64,000 nt of DNA from Alteromonas sp. M12 (GTDB lineage Bacteria; Pseudomonadota; Gammaproteobacteria; Enterobacterales; Alteromonadaceae): contig NZ_CP144164.1 of assembly GCF_037478005.1 (NCBI RefSeq), positions 2,914,001-2,978,000 on the forward strand. Reading direction: 5' to 3'. The stretch's first letter is position 1. The number at the start of each line of letters is the position of its first letter. The notes beneath the pieces are model-generated. The model saw only the letters and a program-made list of their open reading frames with translations, ran no database searches and was not told the origin of the DNA. Shown in pieces: positions 27,843 through 38,418 of this stretch. A program made the translations under genes and the position numbers.

Positions 27843-28547
27843 ATGTCAGAAAAACGTGTACTCATGTTGAGCAGTTCAAAAGTTGGCAATGAAGAATACC
27901 TAGCTAACCCCAGAAAAATGATATTGCCGTTTTTAGATAAGGTTAAAACTGCGATTTTCATCCCCTATGCAGGCGTCACTATGTCATGGGATGACTACAC
28001 TGAAAAAGTGCAACAGGCGTTACCAGAGATACGTATTACTGGTATCCACACATTGCCAAATGCAGCCGATGCAATCAATAACGCCCAAGCAATTATTGTC
28101 GGTGGAGGCAATACCTTTAACTTGCTTTATCAATTGCAGAGCAATGACATAATAAAAAGTATCCAAAATAAAGTGAATTCTGGTACCCCTTATATCGGTT
28201 GGAGTGCAGGTTCAAATATTTGTGGTTTGAGTATTAAAACCACGAACGACATGCCAATCATTCAGCCTGAATCATTTTCTGCTTTAGCCTTTGTTCCGGT
28301 ACAAATTAATCCCCATTATAGCGATTATCAGCCACCTGGTCACAATGGTGAAACAAGGGCTCAACGGATTGCTGAATTTTGTGTATTGAACCCAGACACC
28401 CATGTAATTGGGATAAGAGAAGGAAGTGGTTTGCTGCTCCAGGGCGATACATTTACACTAATTGGTGAACTCGACGGTGTTATCTTTAAAGGGAATCAAC
28501 AACAAACCATAGCTGCTAATACAGCTCTAAATAACTTATTGAAATAA
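27843..28547 (+). CDS. pepE: Dipeptidase E
   Basis: Cytoplasmic serine peptidase of family S51 that cleaves Asp-X dipeptides. The nucleophile is in GWSAGSNICG; the upstream VGGGNTFNLLYQLQ and later INPHYSDYQPPGHNGETRAQRI are also typical. An open frame continues upstream to 27732, but AAAGGA precedes ATG 27843 and homologues start MxxKRxLLLSSS, so the 234-residue form is chosen. It ends 12 bases inside the convergent bioD gene. Confidence 0.93.
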   Translation: MSEKRVLMLSSSKVGNEEYLANPRKMILPFLDKVKTAIFIPYAGVTMSWDDYTEKVQQALPEIRITGIHTLPNAADAINNAQAIIVGGGNTFNLLYQLQSNDIIKSIQNKVNSGTPYIGWSAGSNICGLSIKTTNDMPIIQPESFSALAFVPVQINPHYSDYQPPGHNGETRAQRIAEFCVLNPDTHVIGIREGSGLLLQGDTFTLIGELDGVIFKGNQQQTIAANTALNNLLK

Positions 28548-29213
28548 CCTATCAAACGACAAATACTCTGCAGCTTGTTCGGTGTTTTTTAGCTTAGGCA
28601 CAACACCGAGACAAGGTGCGGGGATTAATTGCTTTAAACTCTCAATATTGTCCTGTAAATACAACATCTGCTCATCAATCTGATTAGCTACCCAACCGAT
28701 AACCTCTAGACCATCAGCGCAGATAGCTTGATAGGTGAGTAATGCGTGATTCAAACAGCCCAACTTCATACCAACCACCAACACCACAGGTATTTTTTGT
28801 TGGATCGCAAAATCTGATAAGAATGCCCCTTCGCCTAATGGCAAACGCCACCCACCCGCTCCTTCGGTTAGCAGTAAATCAGCATTTGCAGAGAGTAAAT
28901 CTGTATAGGCTGAGGTTATTTGTTGTAAATCGAGGGTCACTCCCATGCGCTGAGCGGCTAAATGGGGTGCGACAGGATCAGCAAACGCGATGGGATTAAT
29001 TTTTTCATAGGGTAATTGCAATGTGCTAACACGCTGCAGGGCCACTGCATCATCGTTTCTAAGACCTTCCGCAGTTTCAAAACAGCCGGCAGAAACCGGT
29101 TTAAAACCTATGGTGGAAAGCCCTCTTTTTGCCGCAAGCTGCAAAATGGCTGAGCCAATAACGGTTTTTCCTGCATCGGTATCAGTACCTGCAATAAAAA
29201 TAGAGTTGATCAT
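28536..29213 (-). CDS. bioD: Dethiobiotin synthetase
   Basis: Makes dethiobiotin from 7,8-diaminopelargonic acid, CO2 and ATP in the cytoplasm. It has 225 residues with the P-loop GTDTDAGKTVIGSAIL (about 8-23), KPVSAGC, the catalytic EGAGGWRLPL and VANQID. It is the last gene of bioBFCD and its start overlaps bioC by 4 bases, which indicates translational coupling. The 3' end overlaps convergent pepE by 12 bases. Confidence 0.96.
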   Translation of the reverse strand: MINSIFIAGTDTDAGKTVIGSAILQLAAKRGLSTIGFKPVSAGCFETAEGLRNDDAVALQRVSTLQLPYEKINPIAFADPVAPHLAAQRMGVTLDLQQITSAYTDLLSANADLLLTEGAGGWRLPLGEGAFLSDFAIQQKIPVVLVVGMKLGCLNHALLTYQAICADGLEVIGWVANQIDEQMLYLQDNIESLKQLIPAPCLGVVPKLKNTEQAAEYLSFDRLFQ

Positions 29214-30010
29214 ATATCTTTGCTCAAAATCAAAAAACTAACTTGGTAAGACAAGGGTAACTGGTCTTCAACGGCAAAACGTTGCTTATAAATCCGTTCA
29301 AATTCAGCTAAAGACTGTCGACTCAGTTTCGAGTGGTTACCAGTTTGAGGCACAACATTTGCGCCAATATGGCGAATACTATTCAACACGCTAATCGCGT
29401 TAGGGTGCCAGGTAGTATAGGTTTTTTGCTGCTCAAGCACTTTAAACCCGCACTGTTGTGCTGCTTTTACCAATTCGCGATGGGGAATGAATTGGTTGAC
29501 TCTAGGGACTGAATCGATTTCCCCCCAAGTTGCCTGTAATTCTGACATCGAACCTTCGCTAAGCAGCGCTAAGACGGCGCGGCCATCATCGGTTAAGACC
29601 CGATTCGCCTCCGCTAAACTCTGCTGAATTGGCGTACACCACTGTAATGCCATACAAGAAAAAATCGAATCAAAGGACTTATCTGGAAATGGCAAAGATT
29701 CCGCGTCTGCTATGTGGAAGTCAATGAATCCTTTAATGTCGTCAGTTGGATTAAGTTTTTTCGCCTGCTCAATCATGCCCGCTGCTAAGTCTATGCCGCA
29801 GACATGTTGAAATTTGTCCACCAGCATTCGGGTTAAACGAGCGGTCCCACAACCAATATCCAACAATTTTCCGAGTGTATTAGCTTGCACCAACTGAATT
29901 GCATCAAAACCAATATCCAATTGCACTTGTGCGACATCATCATAACGATATGCTGATTGACTAAACTGGTAGGCTATTCTGCGCTTTTTATCCACAACGG
30001 TGTCAATCAT
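29210..30010 (-). CDS. bioC: Malonyl-ACP O-methyltransferase
   Basis: SAM-dependent methyltransferase (266 residues) that methylates malonyl-ACP so fatty acid synthesis can build the pimeloyl chain of biotin. Motif I LLDIGCGTARLTRML (about 47-61), then GIDLAAGMIEQAK and FDSIFSCMALQWC, are present. It overlaps bioF by 8 bases and bioD by 4. The partner esterase gene (bioH or equivalent) is not next to it and is not recognised elsewhere in the window. Confidence 0.93.
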   Translation of the reverse strand: MIDTVVDKKRRIAYQFSQSAYRYDDVAQVQLDIGFDAIQLVQANTLGKLLDIGCGTARLTRMLVDKFQHVCGIDLAAGMIEQAKKLNPTDDIKGFIDFHIADAESLPFPDKSFDSIFSCMALQWCTPIQQSLAEANRVLTDDGRAVLALLSEGSMSELQATWGEIDSVPRVNQFIPHRELVKAAQQCGFKVLEQQKTYTTWHPNAISVLNSIRHIGANVVPQTGNHSKLSRQSLAEFERIYKQRFAVEDQLPLSYQVSFLILSKDI

Positions 30011-31211
30011 GGGTTAATACCTGATAACGCTTAAGCACTATTACTAAAGCATCAACAAATGCATCTATGTCAGTGTGTTTATGACTGGCTGATAAGGTAA
30101 TTCGTAGCCTGTCAGTTCCCTTAGGAACAGTGGGATAACGTATGGCTGTGACCCACAGTCCAAGCTGCTTCAAATCCTCACTAATTTTCACACACTTAAC
30201 TGGGTCGCCAATAACAATAGGTTGGATGGCAGTTTGTGAATCAGTTATCGGCACCCCCGTTTGCATGCATAACTGTCTAAACTGAGCAATTCGTTGGGTT
30301 AACGTTTGCTGCTTGACACCATCAGCTAACGATTGAAAACTCGCATAGGTTGCCATCGCCATAGCAGGAGGCATTGCGGTGCTATATACATAATGCTTGG
30401 CAAAGTTCACCAAGTAGTCGATAAGCACTTGCGAGCCTGCGACAAAAGCACCAGAGGTGCCAATTCCTTTGCCAAAAGTCCCCATTAATATCGGCACCTG
30501 AGATTGACTTAGATTCAATTGTTCAGCGCTGCCTAAGCCGGTTTTACCCAATACTCCCATGCCATGCGCATCATCTACCATTAACCAAGCATCATATTGC
30601 TGAGCCACTTTGTGCAATTCATCTAAACGTCCCAAATCACCGTCCATACTAAATACCCCTTCGGTGGCAATAAGGTAATCCTGAATGTTAGCTTGAGACT
30701 GTTGCGGTGCTTGTCGGTTACTCGAAGCGAATAACGTTGTCAGATGATCAATATCATTATGCCGAAAGCGCTTGTATGTGCCGTCACAATGTTTTGCCGC
30801 TTCCACAAATGATGCATGCATTAACTTATCCGACAAAATACACAAATTCGGGTTTGCTAATGCCTGACAAATAGCTTGGTTGGCGGCAAAGCCAGAATTA
30901 AATAATAAAGCGGCTTCACGCTTTAAACCACTGGCCAAAAACTCTTCCAATTGCTGATGCGCACGAGTATGGCCGGTAACAAGTGGCGAAGCCCCACTGC
31001 CCACACCATAGCTGGAAATGCCTTCCACCCAAGCCTGCATAACAGCAATATCTTGACGTTGTCCTAGATAGTCATTGCCGGAGAAACTCAAAAAGTGCTG
31101 CCCATCAACCTCAATCATTGCGCCAGCAGAAGAATCGATTATCCGCCGTTGACGCAACAAACCTTCACGTTTACGTGCATTCAGAGCCGCTTGTAAATAA
31201 GCAAAAGCCAC
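30003..31211 (-). CDS. bioF: 8-amino-7-oxononanoate synthase
   Basis: PLP enzyme (402 residues) that joins pimeloyl thioester and alanine in biotin synthesis. Fold-type I marks are NDYLG near the N terminus, SGASPLVTGHTRAHQQLEE, LFNSGFAANQAI, MVDDAHGMGVLGKTGLG and the PLP Lys in LMGTFGKGIGTSGAF. It starts 3 bases after bioB ends and its end overlaps bioC. Confidence 0.96.
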   Translation of the reverse strand: MAFAYLQAALNARKREGLLRQRRIIDSSAGAMIEVDGQHFLSFSGNDYLGQRQDIAVMQAWVEGISSYGVGSGASPLVTGHTRAHQQLEEFLASGLKREAALLFNSGFAANQAICQALANPNLCILSDKLMHASFVEAAKHCDGTYKRFRHNDIDHLTTLFASSNRQAPQQSQANIQDYLIATEGVFSMDGDLGRLDELHKVAQQYDAWLMVDDAHGMGVLGKTGLGSAEQLNLSQSQVPILMGTFGKGIGTSGAFVAGSQVLIDYLVNFAKHYVYSTAMPPAMAMATYASFQSLADGVKQQTLTQRIAQFRQLCMQTGVPITDSQTAIQPIVIGDPVKCVKISEDLKQLGLWVTAIRYPTVPKGTDRLRITLSASHKHTDIDAFVDALVIVLKRYQVLTHD

Positions 31212-31214
31212 TGA

Positions 31215-32324
31215 CTAATTAGTCGTCTCAGGCACAGCGACGACAGGTTTACTGGCATCGTAGAATAATTCATTTCCAGCTTGCTCTGACTCACCCGCCT
31301 GAATCTCTTCCATTAAAGCGGCTTCATGGGCTTCATCAGAATACTCACGGGTTTGTTTAGAGTTGATTCCCAATTTTTTGAATAGCATGACATCTTCATG
31401 GGTCTCTGGATTAGAGGTGGTTAACAATTTACAACCGTAAAAAATTGAATTTGCGCCAGCCATAAAACACATGGCTTGCATTTGTTCATTCATCGCCTCA
31501 CGCCCCGCCGACAAACGAACAAAAGACTTAGGCATTAAAATACGGGCTACAGCAATAGTACGAATAAATTCGAAAGAATCTAAATCTTCCACATCATCCA
31601 ATGGTGTACCTTTTACTTTCACCAACATATTGATCGGCACACTTTCTGGGTGATGTTCTAAATTGGCCAATTGCATCAACAAACCAGAGCGGTCATCGGC
31701 CTCTTCACCCATGCCGACGATACCACCAGAACAGACATGCATACCGGCATCACGCACATTTTGCAGTGTATCTAAACGATCTTGATAGGTACGGGTTGTA
31801 ATGATATCACCATAATATTCGGGTGACGTATCCAAGTTGTGATTGTAATAATCTAATCCAGCTTGCTTTAGTGCTATCGCCTGATCACGGGTTAACATAC
31901 CCAAGGTCATACAAGTCTCTAGGCCAAGCTTTTTAACTTCTTTGACCATTTCCAAAACATATGGCATATCACGCTCTTTTGGATTTCTCCAAGCCGCCCC
32001 CATACAAAAACGCGTTGACCCTGTTGCCACAGCCTCTTTGGCGCGCTGAATAACTTTTTCAATTTCCAAAAGGCGTTCTTTTTCTAGGCCAGTATCGTAA
32101 CGCGCACTTTGCGGGCAATATTTGCAGTCTTCCGGACAAGCCCCAGTTTTAATCGACAATAATGTGCTGACCTGCACATAATTAGGATCAAAATGTTGGC
32201 GATGAATACATTGGGCCTGGAAAAGCAAATCATTAAAAGGCATAGCGAATAATGCATTCACTTCGTCTAATGTCCAGTCGTGTCTTATCTGTGCTGCACC
32301 TGAAAAATCTGCTGGGAACGCCAT
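31215..32324 (-). CDS. bioB: Biotin synthase
   Basis: Radical SAM enzyme (369 residues) that inserts sulfur into dethiobiotin. The 4Fe-4S cluster motif is [11 protein letters not shown] (C-x3-C-x2-C), followed by [11 protein letters not shown], the [10 protein letters not shown] loop and the conserved Arg in [11 protein letters not shown]. Relative to E. coli BioB, the C-terminal tail ([25 protein letters not shown]) is extended. It is first in bioBFCD and divergent from bioA, with the BirA operator in between. Confidence 0.98.
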   Translation of the reverse strand: MAFPADFSGAAQIRHDWTLDEVNALFAMPFNDLLFQAQCIHRQHFDPNYVQVSTLLSIKTGACPEDCKYCPQSARYDTGLEKERLLEIEKVIQRAKEAVATGSTRFCMGAAWRNPKERDMPYVLEMVKEVKKLGLETCMTLGMLTRDQAIALKQAGLDYYNHNLDTSPEYYGDIITTRTYQDRLDTLQNVRDAGMHVCSGGIVGMGEEADDRSGLLMQLANLEHHPESVPINMLVKVKGTPLDDVEDLDSFEFIRTIAVARILMPKSFVRLSAGREAMNEQMQAMCFMAGANSIFYGCKLLTTSNPETHEDVMLFKKLGINSKQTREYSDEAHEAALMEEIQAGESEQAGNELFYDASKPVVAVPETTN

Positions 32325-32378
32325 ATTTGGTCCTTTACTATCGAATTATGTTGGCTTAGTCTAAGGCCGACTTAAACA

Positions 32379-32411
32379 TTGTCAACTCTTACCAGATACT
32401 TTGATTTACAA
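32379..32411. promoter_or_regulatory. BirA (biotin repressor) operator
   Basis: TTGTCAACT (32379-32387), 15 bases, GATTTACAA (32403-32411). The known enterobacterial operator is TTGTAAACC, about 15 bases, GGTTTACAA. Arm length, spacing and position between divergent bioB and bioA all match. Confidence 0.85.
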
Positions 32412-32422
32412 GTGAGCATTAT

Positions 32423-33712
32423 TTGAACAAATCTAACCTAACTGATATCGAATTTGACCAAAAACATATTTGGCATCCATACACATCTGCGATTAACCCT
32501 CTTCCTTGTTATGAAGTTGAATCAGCAGAAGGGGTTTTCCTGAAACTGAAAGATGGCGAACGTTTAGTCGATGGCATGTCATCTTGGTGGGCAACCATTC
32601 ATGGCTACAATCATCCAGAACTAAATAAAGCGGCCAATAAACAGTTAGAAAAAATGTCTCATGTGATGTTTGGCGGAATCACTCATAAACCCGCTATCGA
32701 TCTTTGTAGAAGCCTAGTGGATATTACACCTGAAGGCTTGGAGCGCGTGTTTTTAGCTGATTCTGGCTCAGTTTCGGTAGAAGTCGCAATGAAAATGGCA
32801 TTGCAATATTGGGCGTGCCAAGGTGCTCCAGAGAAACACCGTTTTATATCCCCTCGCAATGGTTACCATGGTGATACCTTTGCGGCTATGTCGGTATGTG
32901 ACCCGGTAAACGGTATGCACAGTTTATTTAACCAAGTGTTATCTTCACAAATATTTGCCCCAGCACCACAAACTCAATTTGATCAAACTTGGAATGAAGA
33001 TGATATCGGACCCCTTGAGGATTTGATTCTTACCCACAAAAACGAAGTCGCAGCACTTATTATCGAACCAATAGTGCAAGGAGCCGGAGGTATGCGCATA
33101 TACCACCCAGAATATCTTCATCGTTGTCGACAGTTATGTGACGAACACAACATTTTGTTAATTTGTGATGAGATTGCTACAGGGTTTGGTAGAACAGGTA
33201 AACTGTTTGCGTGCGAACATGCTGGTATAAGTCCAGATATCATGTGCGTAGGCAAAGCGTTAACCGGTGGTTATATGACACTTGCAGCAACGCTTTGCAC
33301 AGAAGATGTTGCATTAGGGGTCTGTGCGTCTGAACCGGGCGTGTTTATGCACGGCCCTACGTACATGGGTAATCCGTTAGCTTGCGCGGTAGCTAATGCC
33401 AGTTTGGCTTTGTTGGCACAGAATAAGTGGCAAGAACAGGTCGAAAGAATTGAAAAACAACTGCAACATCAGTTGTTCCCCTTAAAAGACCATGTTGCTG
33501 TAGAAGACGTCAGAGTATTGGGCGCAATTGGTGTCGTTGAATGTAAAAAGGCGGTTAATGTTGCTGAGTTACAACGTGTTTTTGTCGATAACGGCGTTTG
33601 GATCCGGCCATTTGGAAAACTCATTTACATTATGCCGCCGTTTATTATTAATCAGCAACAACTGACTCAACTGACCGCCGCTATTGCGATCAGTTTACAG
33701 ACACTCAATTAG
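32423..33712 (+). CDS. bioA: Adenosylmethionine-8-amino-7-oxononanoate transaminase
   Basis: PLP aminotransferase (429 residues) that makes 7,8-diaminopelargonate with SAM as amino donor. Marks are the N-terminal [59 protein letters not shown] and the PLP Lys in [11 protein letters not shown]. No ATG lies before the conserved N terminus; TTG 32423 is the only start, with GTGAG 6 bases upstream. The BirA operator ends 11 bases before it, so the repressor would cover the 5' region directly. Confidence 0.96.
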   Translation: MNKSNLTDIEFDQKHIWHPYTSAINPLPCYEVESAEGVFLKLKDGERLVDGMSSWWATIHGYNHPELNKAANKQLEKMSHVMFGGITHKPAIDLCRSLVDITPEGLERVFLADSGSVSVEVAMKMALQYWACQGAPEKHRFISPRNGYHGDTFAAMSVCDPVNGMHSLFNQVLSSQIFAPAPQTQFDQTWNEDDIGPLEDLILTHKNEVAALIIEPIVQGAGGMRIYHPEYLHRCRQLCDEHNILLICDEIATGFGRTGKLFACEHAGISPDIMCVGKALTGGYMTLAATLCTEDVALGVCASEPGVFMHGPTYMGNPLACAVANASLALLAQNKWQEQVERIEKQLQHQLFPLKDHVAVEDVRVLGAIGVVECKKAVNVAELQRVFVDNGVWIRPFGKLIYIMPPFIINQQQLTQLTAAIAISLQTLN

Positions 33713-33719
33713 TGATATT

Positions 33720-34100
33720 TCAAAGATCAGATAAGATCCAAACTAATACCACTACGCTGATTGCCAATAAAATAACTACGTTTATACCAAAATAGTCATT
33801 TCGGCGGCGAGTTCTATATCGCCGCATGAAAAGTACAAACAGACTCATGAATGTGCATAGGCAAAGTAACATAATTAGATAAAGACTAAGAGACATAGCC
33901 CAATCTTGTCGACCAGATACTCCCCAATATTCTTGCACGCCAGATATCAATTCTGGCCGTGCATAATGGAAAACTATCAAAGAAGCGACAAATATCACCC
34001 AAGCAACAATATTCAATCCCAATACAATTTGGTAAAATTTATCGCGGCTTCGAGGCGTTTTTCGGCGGTTTTCGCCCTGCCAAGGGAATTGTTCAGACAT
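33720..34100 (-). CDS. Hypothetical three-pass membrane protein
   Basis: Not recognised beyond being conserved-looking. The 126-residue product has a basic N terminus (QGENRRKTPRSRDKF), then membrane segments at about 27-45, 72-92 and 105-124, with an Arg-rich loop MRRYRTRRRND between the last two. Probably an inner-membrane protein with the N terminus inside. It converges on bioA with an 8-base gap and is divergent from asnS. Confidence 0.7.
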   Translation of the reverse strand: MSEQFPWQGENRRKTPRSRDKFYQIVLGLNIVAWVIFVASLIVFHYARPELISGVQEYWGVSGRQDWAMSLSLYLIMLLCLCTFMSLFVLFMRRYRTRRRNDYFGINVVILLAISVVVLVWILSDL

Positions 34101-34325
34101 ATTCTCTATTTAGCGCCTATTTTTACTTGAGTCTGTCATTTAGCTAAGTAAGATTACACACCTTATTTATGCGACAGATTCTAGTGACATTTTAATTATC
34201 CAGCTTTAGTTACTGTAGAGCATTAATTTGGTTTCATCTAGGTTATTGTTTATCCTAGTCGTTTGTCTTATTTTAGTTTGTAATCAAAAATTTGCAGGTT
34301 AACCCTGCTGTAGTGGAGAATATCA

Positions 34326-35723
34326 ATGGCGCATGCCCCAGTGGTTGACGTGTTAACTGGCAAGTACCCAATCGGGGAACAAGTAGTTTTAAAGGGATGG
34401 GTGAGAACCCGCAGAGATTCTAAAGCAGGATTATCTTTTATCAATTTGCATGATGGAAGTTGCTTTGACGCTATTCAGGTTATTGCACTGAATACAATGC
34501 AAAATTACAGCGATATCCAGCGTCTCACTACAGGTTGCTCAGTTGCAGTTACTGGCGAAGTGAAAGAATCACAAGGTAAAGGTCAGTCGTTAGAAATAGA
34601 AGCGACCCAAGTTGACATCTTAGGTTGGGTTGAAAACCCAGACACTTACCCAATGTCAGCAAAACGCCACAGTATTGAATACCTTCGGGAACATGCGCAC
34701 TTGCGTGCTAGAACCAATGTCATTGGTGCGGTAACCCGTGTTCGCAATTGTTTATCTCAAGCTATCCATCGCTTTTTCCACGAACAAGGCTATTTTTGGA
34801 TCAGCACTCCCATATTGACTGCCAGTGATACTGAAGGGGCTGGTGAGATGTTCAGGGTTTCGACCTTAGATATGATGAACATCCCTAAAACCGAACAAGG
34901 TGAAGTCGATTATTCCCAAGATTTTTTCGGAAAAGAAACCTACTTAACAGTATCAGGTCAATTGAACGTTGAAACCTACTGTACAGCAATGTCCAAAGTG
35001 TACACTTTTGGGCCGACCTTTAGAGCTGAGAATTCAAACACAAGCCGCCACTTAGCGGAATTTTGGATGATCGAACCAGAAGTCGCCTTCGCAGAATTGT
35101 CTGACGTAGCGCAACTTGCCGAAGATCTTTTAAAATATGTGTTTAAAGCGGTATTGGAAGAACGTGCCGATGATATGGCTTTCTTTGCGCAACATATCAA
35201 TAAAGACGTTAAAGATAGAATGGAAAAAGTGATCGCCCAAGATTTCGTCAGAATGGATTACACCGATGCCATTGAAATACTCAAAAACTGCGGTAAAAAA
35301 TTCGAATTCCCAGTTGATTGGGGTGTGGACTTGTCGTCAGAACATGAGCGTTACCTTGCAGAAGAGCATGTAGGTGCGCCGATTATTATGCAGAACTATC
35401 CAAAAGATATTAAAGCATTTTATATGCGCATTAATGACGATGGCAAAACAGTGGCAGCAATGGATGTATTGGCCCCGGGTATTGGTGAAATCATCGGAGG
35501 CTCTCAGCGTGAAGAACGCCTAGACGTATTTGACCAACGACTTGAAGAAATGGGACTGGATAAAGAAGACTACGCTTGGTACCGAGACTTGCGTCGCTAT
35601 GGCACAGTTCCACATTCTGGATTCGGCTTAGGCTTCGAACGCCTAGTTGCTTATGTCACAGGTATGCAGAATATTCGTGACGTAATTCCCTTCCCTCGCT
35701 CGCCAGGTAATGCAAATTATTAA
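34326..35723 (+). CDS. asnS: Asparaginyl-tRNA synthetase
   Basis: Class IIb aminoacyl-tRNA synthetase (465 residues) that charges tRNA-Asn in the cytoplasm. The N-terminal OB-fold anticodon domain has [23 protein letters not shown]; class II motif 2 is [22 protein letters not shown] and motif 3 is [15 protein letters not shown]. The catalytic [17 protein letters not shown] is present. GTGGAG lies 7 bases before the ATG, and a strong terminator follows. Confidence 0.98.
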   Translation: MAHAPVVDVLTGKYPIGEQVVLKGWVRTRRDSKAGLSFINLHDGSCFDAIQVIALNTMQNYSDIQRLTTGCSVAVTGEVKESQGKGQSLEIEATQVDILGWVENPDTYPMSAKRHSIEYLREHAHLRARTNVIGAVTRVRNCLSQAIHRFFHEQGYFWISTPILTASDTEGAGEMFRVSTLDMMNIPKTEQGEVDYSQDFFGKETYLTVSGQLNVETYCTAMSKVYTFGPTFRAENSNTSRHLAEFWMIEPEVAFAELSDVAQLAEDLLKYVFKAVLEERADDMAFFAQHINKDVKDRMEKVIAQDFVRMDYTDAIEILKNCGKKFEFPVDWGVDLSSEHERYLAEEHVGAPIIMQNYPKDIKAFYMRINDDGKTVAAMDVLAPGIGEIIGGSQREERLDVFDQRLEEMGLDKEDYAWYRDLRRYGTVPHSGFGLGFERLVAYVTGMQNIRDVIPFPRSPGNANY

Positions 35724-35755
35724 TCGATAAAGTTTATTTACTTTTCTCGCAGACA

Positions 35756-35783
35756 AAAGCCATCTTAAAGATGGCTTTTTTTT
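35756..35783 (+). terminator. Intrinsic terminator after asnS
   Basis: GCCATC-TTAAA-GATGGC with flanking A/T pairs (35756-35766 with 35768-35778), followed by a run of T to 35783. It lies 32 bases past the asnS stop. Confidence 0.93.
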
Positions 35784-35854
35784 ACTTATTTTTCCTAAAA
35801 AACAACTACATTTAGTGATAACGTTAGCCTTACCCACAACTAAGAAGTACGACT

Positions 35855-37267
35855 ATGTCAAAAATACAAAAACACATGTTCGAGCAAGTTCGTACTTCTG
35901 TTCTGTTAAAACAAGCCTGCAAAAGTGCACTTGAATACCAGACAGATACAGATGAAAAAGCAATCTATCCAAGCAATAAGGATTTGGATCTGCTCAGCGC
36001 ATTTGATGGCGACTTACCGGAAAATATTGGCGACGCAAACGCGCTGTTAAATTTACTCGCCAATCAAGGGGCACAAAATACCGTACGTTACTCAAATGGT
36101 CGTTATTATGGCTTTGTTAATGGTTCGGCACTGCCCATAGGTTTGGCGGCAAAATGGTTAGCTGATGTTTGGGATCAAAATGCAGCGCTATTTGTCATGT
36201 CACCAATAGCGGCAAAATTAGAGAGCGTTTGCCAACAATGGTTACAACAACTATTTCAACTAACAGAAAATACTGTGGCAGGGCTAGTTGGAGGGACTTC
36301 AGTTGCCAGTTTATGCGGTTTGGCGGCTGCCCGTTATCGTCAATTAACGCATTTAGGATGGGACATTGCACAACACGGACTTTTTGCAGCGCCTGCCCTT
36401 CGCATCATTTTAGCTAAACAAACCCACGGAACTGTGGTGAAAATGTTGAATCTATTAGGATTTGGTCAACAGCAAATTGAATGGGTTGAATGTGATGAAC
36501 AAGGTCGCATGCGCGTTGATGCGATTCCTCCGCTTGATCATAGTTGTATTCTCGTTTTACAGGCTGGAAACGTTTGTAGCGGGGCTTTCGATGACTTCCA
36601 AACCATCATTCCTAAAGCCCAAGCCGCTAAAGCCTGGGTGCATGTTGATGGCGCTTTCGGTTTATGGGCGGCAGCATCCGCAAAGTTTAATGAACTAACC
36701 AAAGGCGTTAATCTGGCGAATTCATGGTCTGTTGATGGTCACAAAACCTTAAATGCGCCCTACGATTGTGGAATTATTTTATGTGCAGATCCCAAAGCGT
36801 TAACGCAGGCTCTGCATCAACAAGGTTCCTATATACAAACCAGTGAAAACCGCGACAATATGATTTTTACACCTGACATGTCTAGGCGTGCCCGTGGAAT
36901 AGAATTATGGGCATGTTTGGCTTATTTGGGTAAAAACGGTATTGCAGAACTTGTTGAGTTATTACATCAACATGCCGTCTACTTCGCCAAAAATATCCGA
37001 ATTGCGGGTTTTAAAGTACTTAACGATGTTGTATTTAATCAAGTTATAATCTGCGCTGACTCAGATGAAATTACGGTTAATACACTCAAAGCAATTCAAA
37101 ACTCTGGTGTAACCTGGTGTGGTGGCGCGACATGGATGGGCCGAAAGGTGATTAGAATTAGTATATGCTCTTGGGCAACCACAGAGACTGAAATAGATAA
37201 AAGTATCGCGGTATTTTCTGAATGTTTGGATAAACACATACAACTGGCTAACGGTGTTTATAAATGA
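35855..37267 (+). CDS. PLP-dependent group II amino acid decarboxylase
   Basis: Decarboxylase of fold type I (470 residues), related to glutamate, aspartate and aromatic amino acid decarboxylases. Marks are SNGRYYGFVNGSALP, VGGTSVASLCGLAAAR, the cofactor Asp in HVDGAFGLWAA, and the PLP Lys in SWSVDGHKTLNAPYDCG. The C-terminal region has MGRKVIRISICSW. The substrate cannot be told from sequence alone. Its stop overlaps the pqiA start by 4 bases (ATGA), so it is translationally coupled to an envelope lipid-transport operon, an unusual pairing. Confidence 0.87.
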   Translation: MSKIQKHMFEQVRTSVLLKQACKSALEYQTDTDEKAIYPSNKDLDLLSAFDGDLPENIGDANALLNLLANQGAQNTVRYSNGRYYGFVNGSALPIGLAAKWLADVWDQNAALFVMSPIAAKLESVCQQWLQQLFQLTENTVAGLVGGTSVASLCGLAAARYRQLTHLGWDIAQHGLFAAPALRIILAKQTHGTVVKMLNLLGFGQQQIEWVECDEQGRMRVDAIPPLDHSCILVLQAGNVCSGAFDDFQTIIPKAQAAKAWVHVDGAFGLWAAASAKFNELTKGVNLANSWSVDGHKTLNAPYDCGIILCADPKALTQALHQQGSYIQTSENRDNMIFTPDMSRRARGIELWACLAYLGKNGIAELVELLHQHAVYFAKNIRIAGFKVLNDVVFNQVIICADSDEITVNTLKAIQNSGVTWCGGATWMGRKVIRISICSWATTETEIDKSIAVFSECLDKHIQLANGVYK

Positions 37268-38418
37268 GTCAACACTTATCCGATCCTATCCACAGCGGGC
37301 AAACGGTCTGCCAACAATGTGATACATCAGTAGAAATACCTCGTTTAGCTCATCGCCAGAAAGCAAAATGCCCATGTTGTGGGCACGTATTGACGCAACA
37401 CCTCGCAAGGGCCAATCAAAGAATAATCATGTTCGCCCTTAGCGCTTTAATTTTTTTACTGTTATCAATGCCATTTAACTTTCTTGGATTTAGCAGCAAC
37501 GGGCAAAATCATGCAATTGGGATCATTTCCGGCTTAGACGTATTAATCGTCAATGATTATATGTTTTTAGCGGTGATCCAATTGCTGTCTATTATCATCG
37601 TCCCCGCCATAGTATTGCTGGGTTTACTGCTAGTCGTTGTGCCATTGCCTGTAAATAAAAATCCAGCCACTTCAAAGACTATCTTAAATATCGTTTACGC
37701 CCTCATTCCATGGAGCATGGCAGAGATATTTTTGATTGGAGTACTCGTAAGTTTAATCAAAATCAGTTCTTTTGCAGATATCAGTATTGGCCTATCATTT
37801 TATGCTTACATCGGTTTCACCTTATGCATGGTAGCCACATTGTTATCCATGGATAAACACCAACTTTATATCAACGCCACCCAAACCCAACACCGCCGTA
37901 AAAGACTTCCGAAGTCCGAAAGTATACAGCGTACTTGGGCGTTATTGCTGACCTCGATATTGTTATATATTCCAGCTAACACTTTACCTATTATGCACAC
38001 GGTATTTATAGGTACCGATGAACCCAGCACCATACTGGGTGGGGTCATCTCCATGTGGCAGAACAAGTCGTATCCAATTGCGTTGGTCATTTTTATTGCC
38101 AGTATAGTTGTGCCCATAGGTAAGTTGGTAATATTAATCTGGCTTAACTATTGTGCGCAAAACGGTACAATCAAAAAACAAAACACCCGTATATTTTGGT
38201 ACCGATTGACAGAGTTTATAGGTCGGTGGTCAATGGTTGATATATTCGCCGTTGCGATTTTGGTTAGTCTCATTCAACTAGGCAATACCATGAGTGTATT
38301 TCCTGGTCCTGCTGCAATGGCATTTTGTGGTGTGGTGATACTAACAATGCTAGCAGCGATGACTTTCGATCCTAGATTAATTTGGAGCAATTCGGACGCA
38401 CAAGATGATAGACAATAA
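37264..38418 (+). CDS. pqiA: PqiA-type inner-membrane protein
   Basis: Inner-membrane partner of the PqiB MCE tunnel, thought to move phospholipids across the envelope. The 384-residue product begins with a zinc ribbon (CQQCDTS...CPCCGHVL, about residues 18-41). Two four-helix PqiA domains follow (about 55-195 and 215-370), each with the LPxxxLPI-like signature (MPFNFLGF; YIPANTLPIMHT). E. coli PqiA has a second zinc ribbon before the second domain; here that position reads RRKRLPKSESIQ without cysteines. It overlaps pqiB by 14 bases and the decarboxylase by 4. Confidence 0.92.
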   Translation: MSQHLSDPIHSGQTVCQQCDTSVEIPRLAHRQKAKCPCCGHVLTQHLARANQRIIMFALSALIFLLLSMPFNFLGFSSNGQNHAIGIISGLDVLIVNDYMFLAVIQLLSIIIVPAIVLLGLLLVVVPLPVNKNPATSKTILNIVYALIPWSMAEIFLIGVLVSLIKISSFADISIGLSFYAYIGFTLCMVATLLSMDKHQLYINATQTQHRRKRLPKSESIQRTWALLLTSILLYIPANTLPIMHTVFIGTDEPSTILGGVISMWQNKSYPIALVIFIASIVVPIGKLVILIWLNYCAQNGTIKKQNTRIFWYRLTEFIGRWSMVDIFAVAILVSLIQLGNTMSVFPGPAAMAFCGVVILTMLAAMTFDPRLIWSNSDAQDDRQ

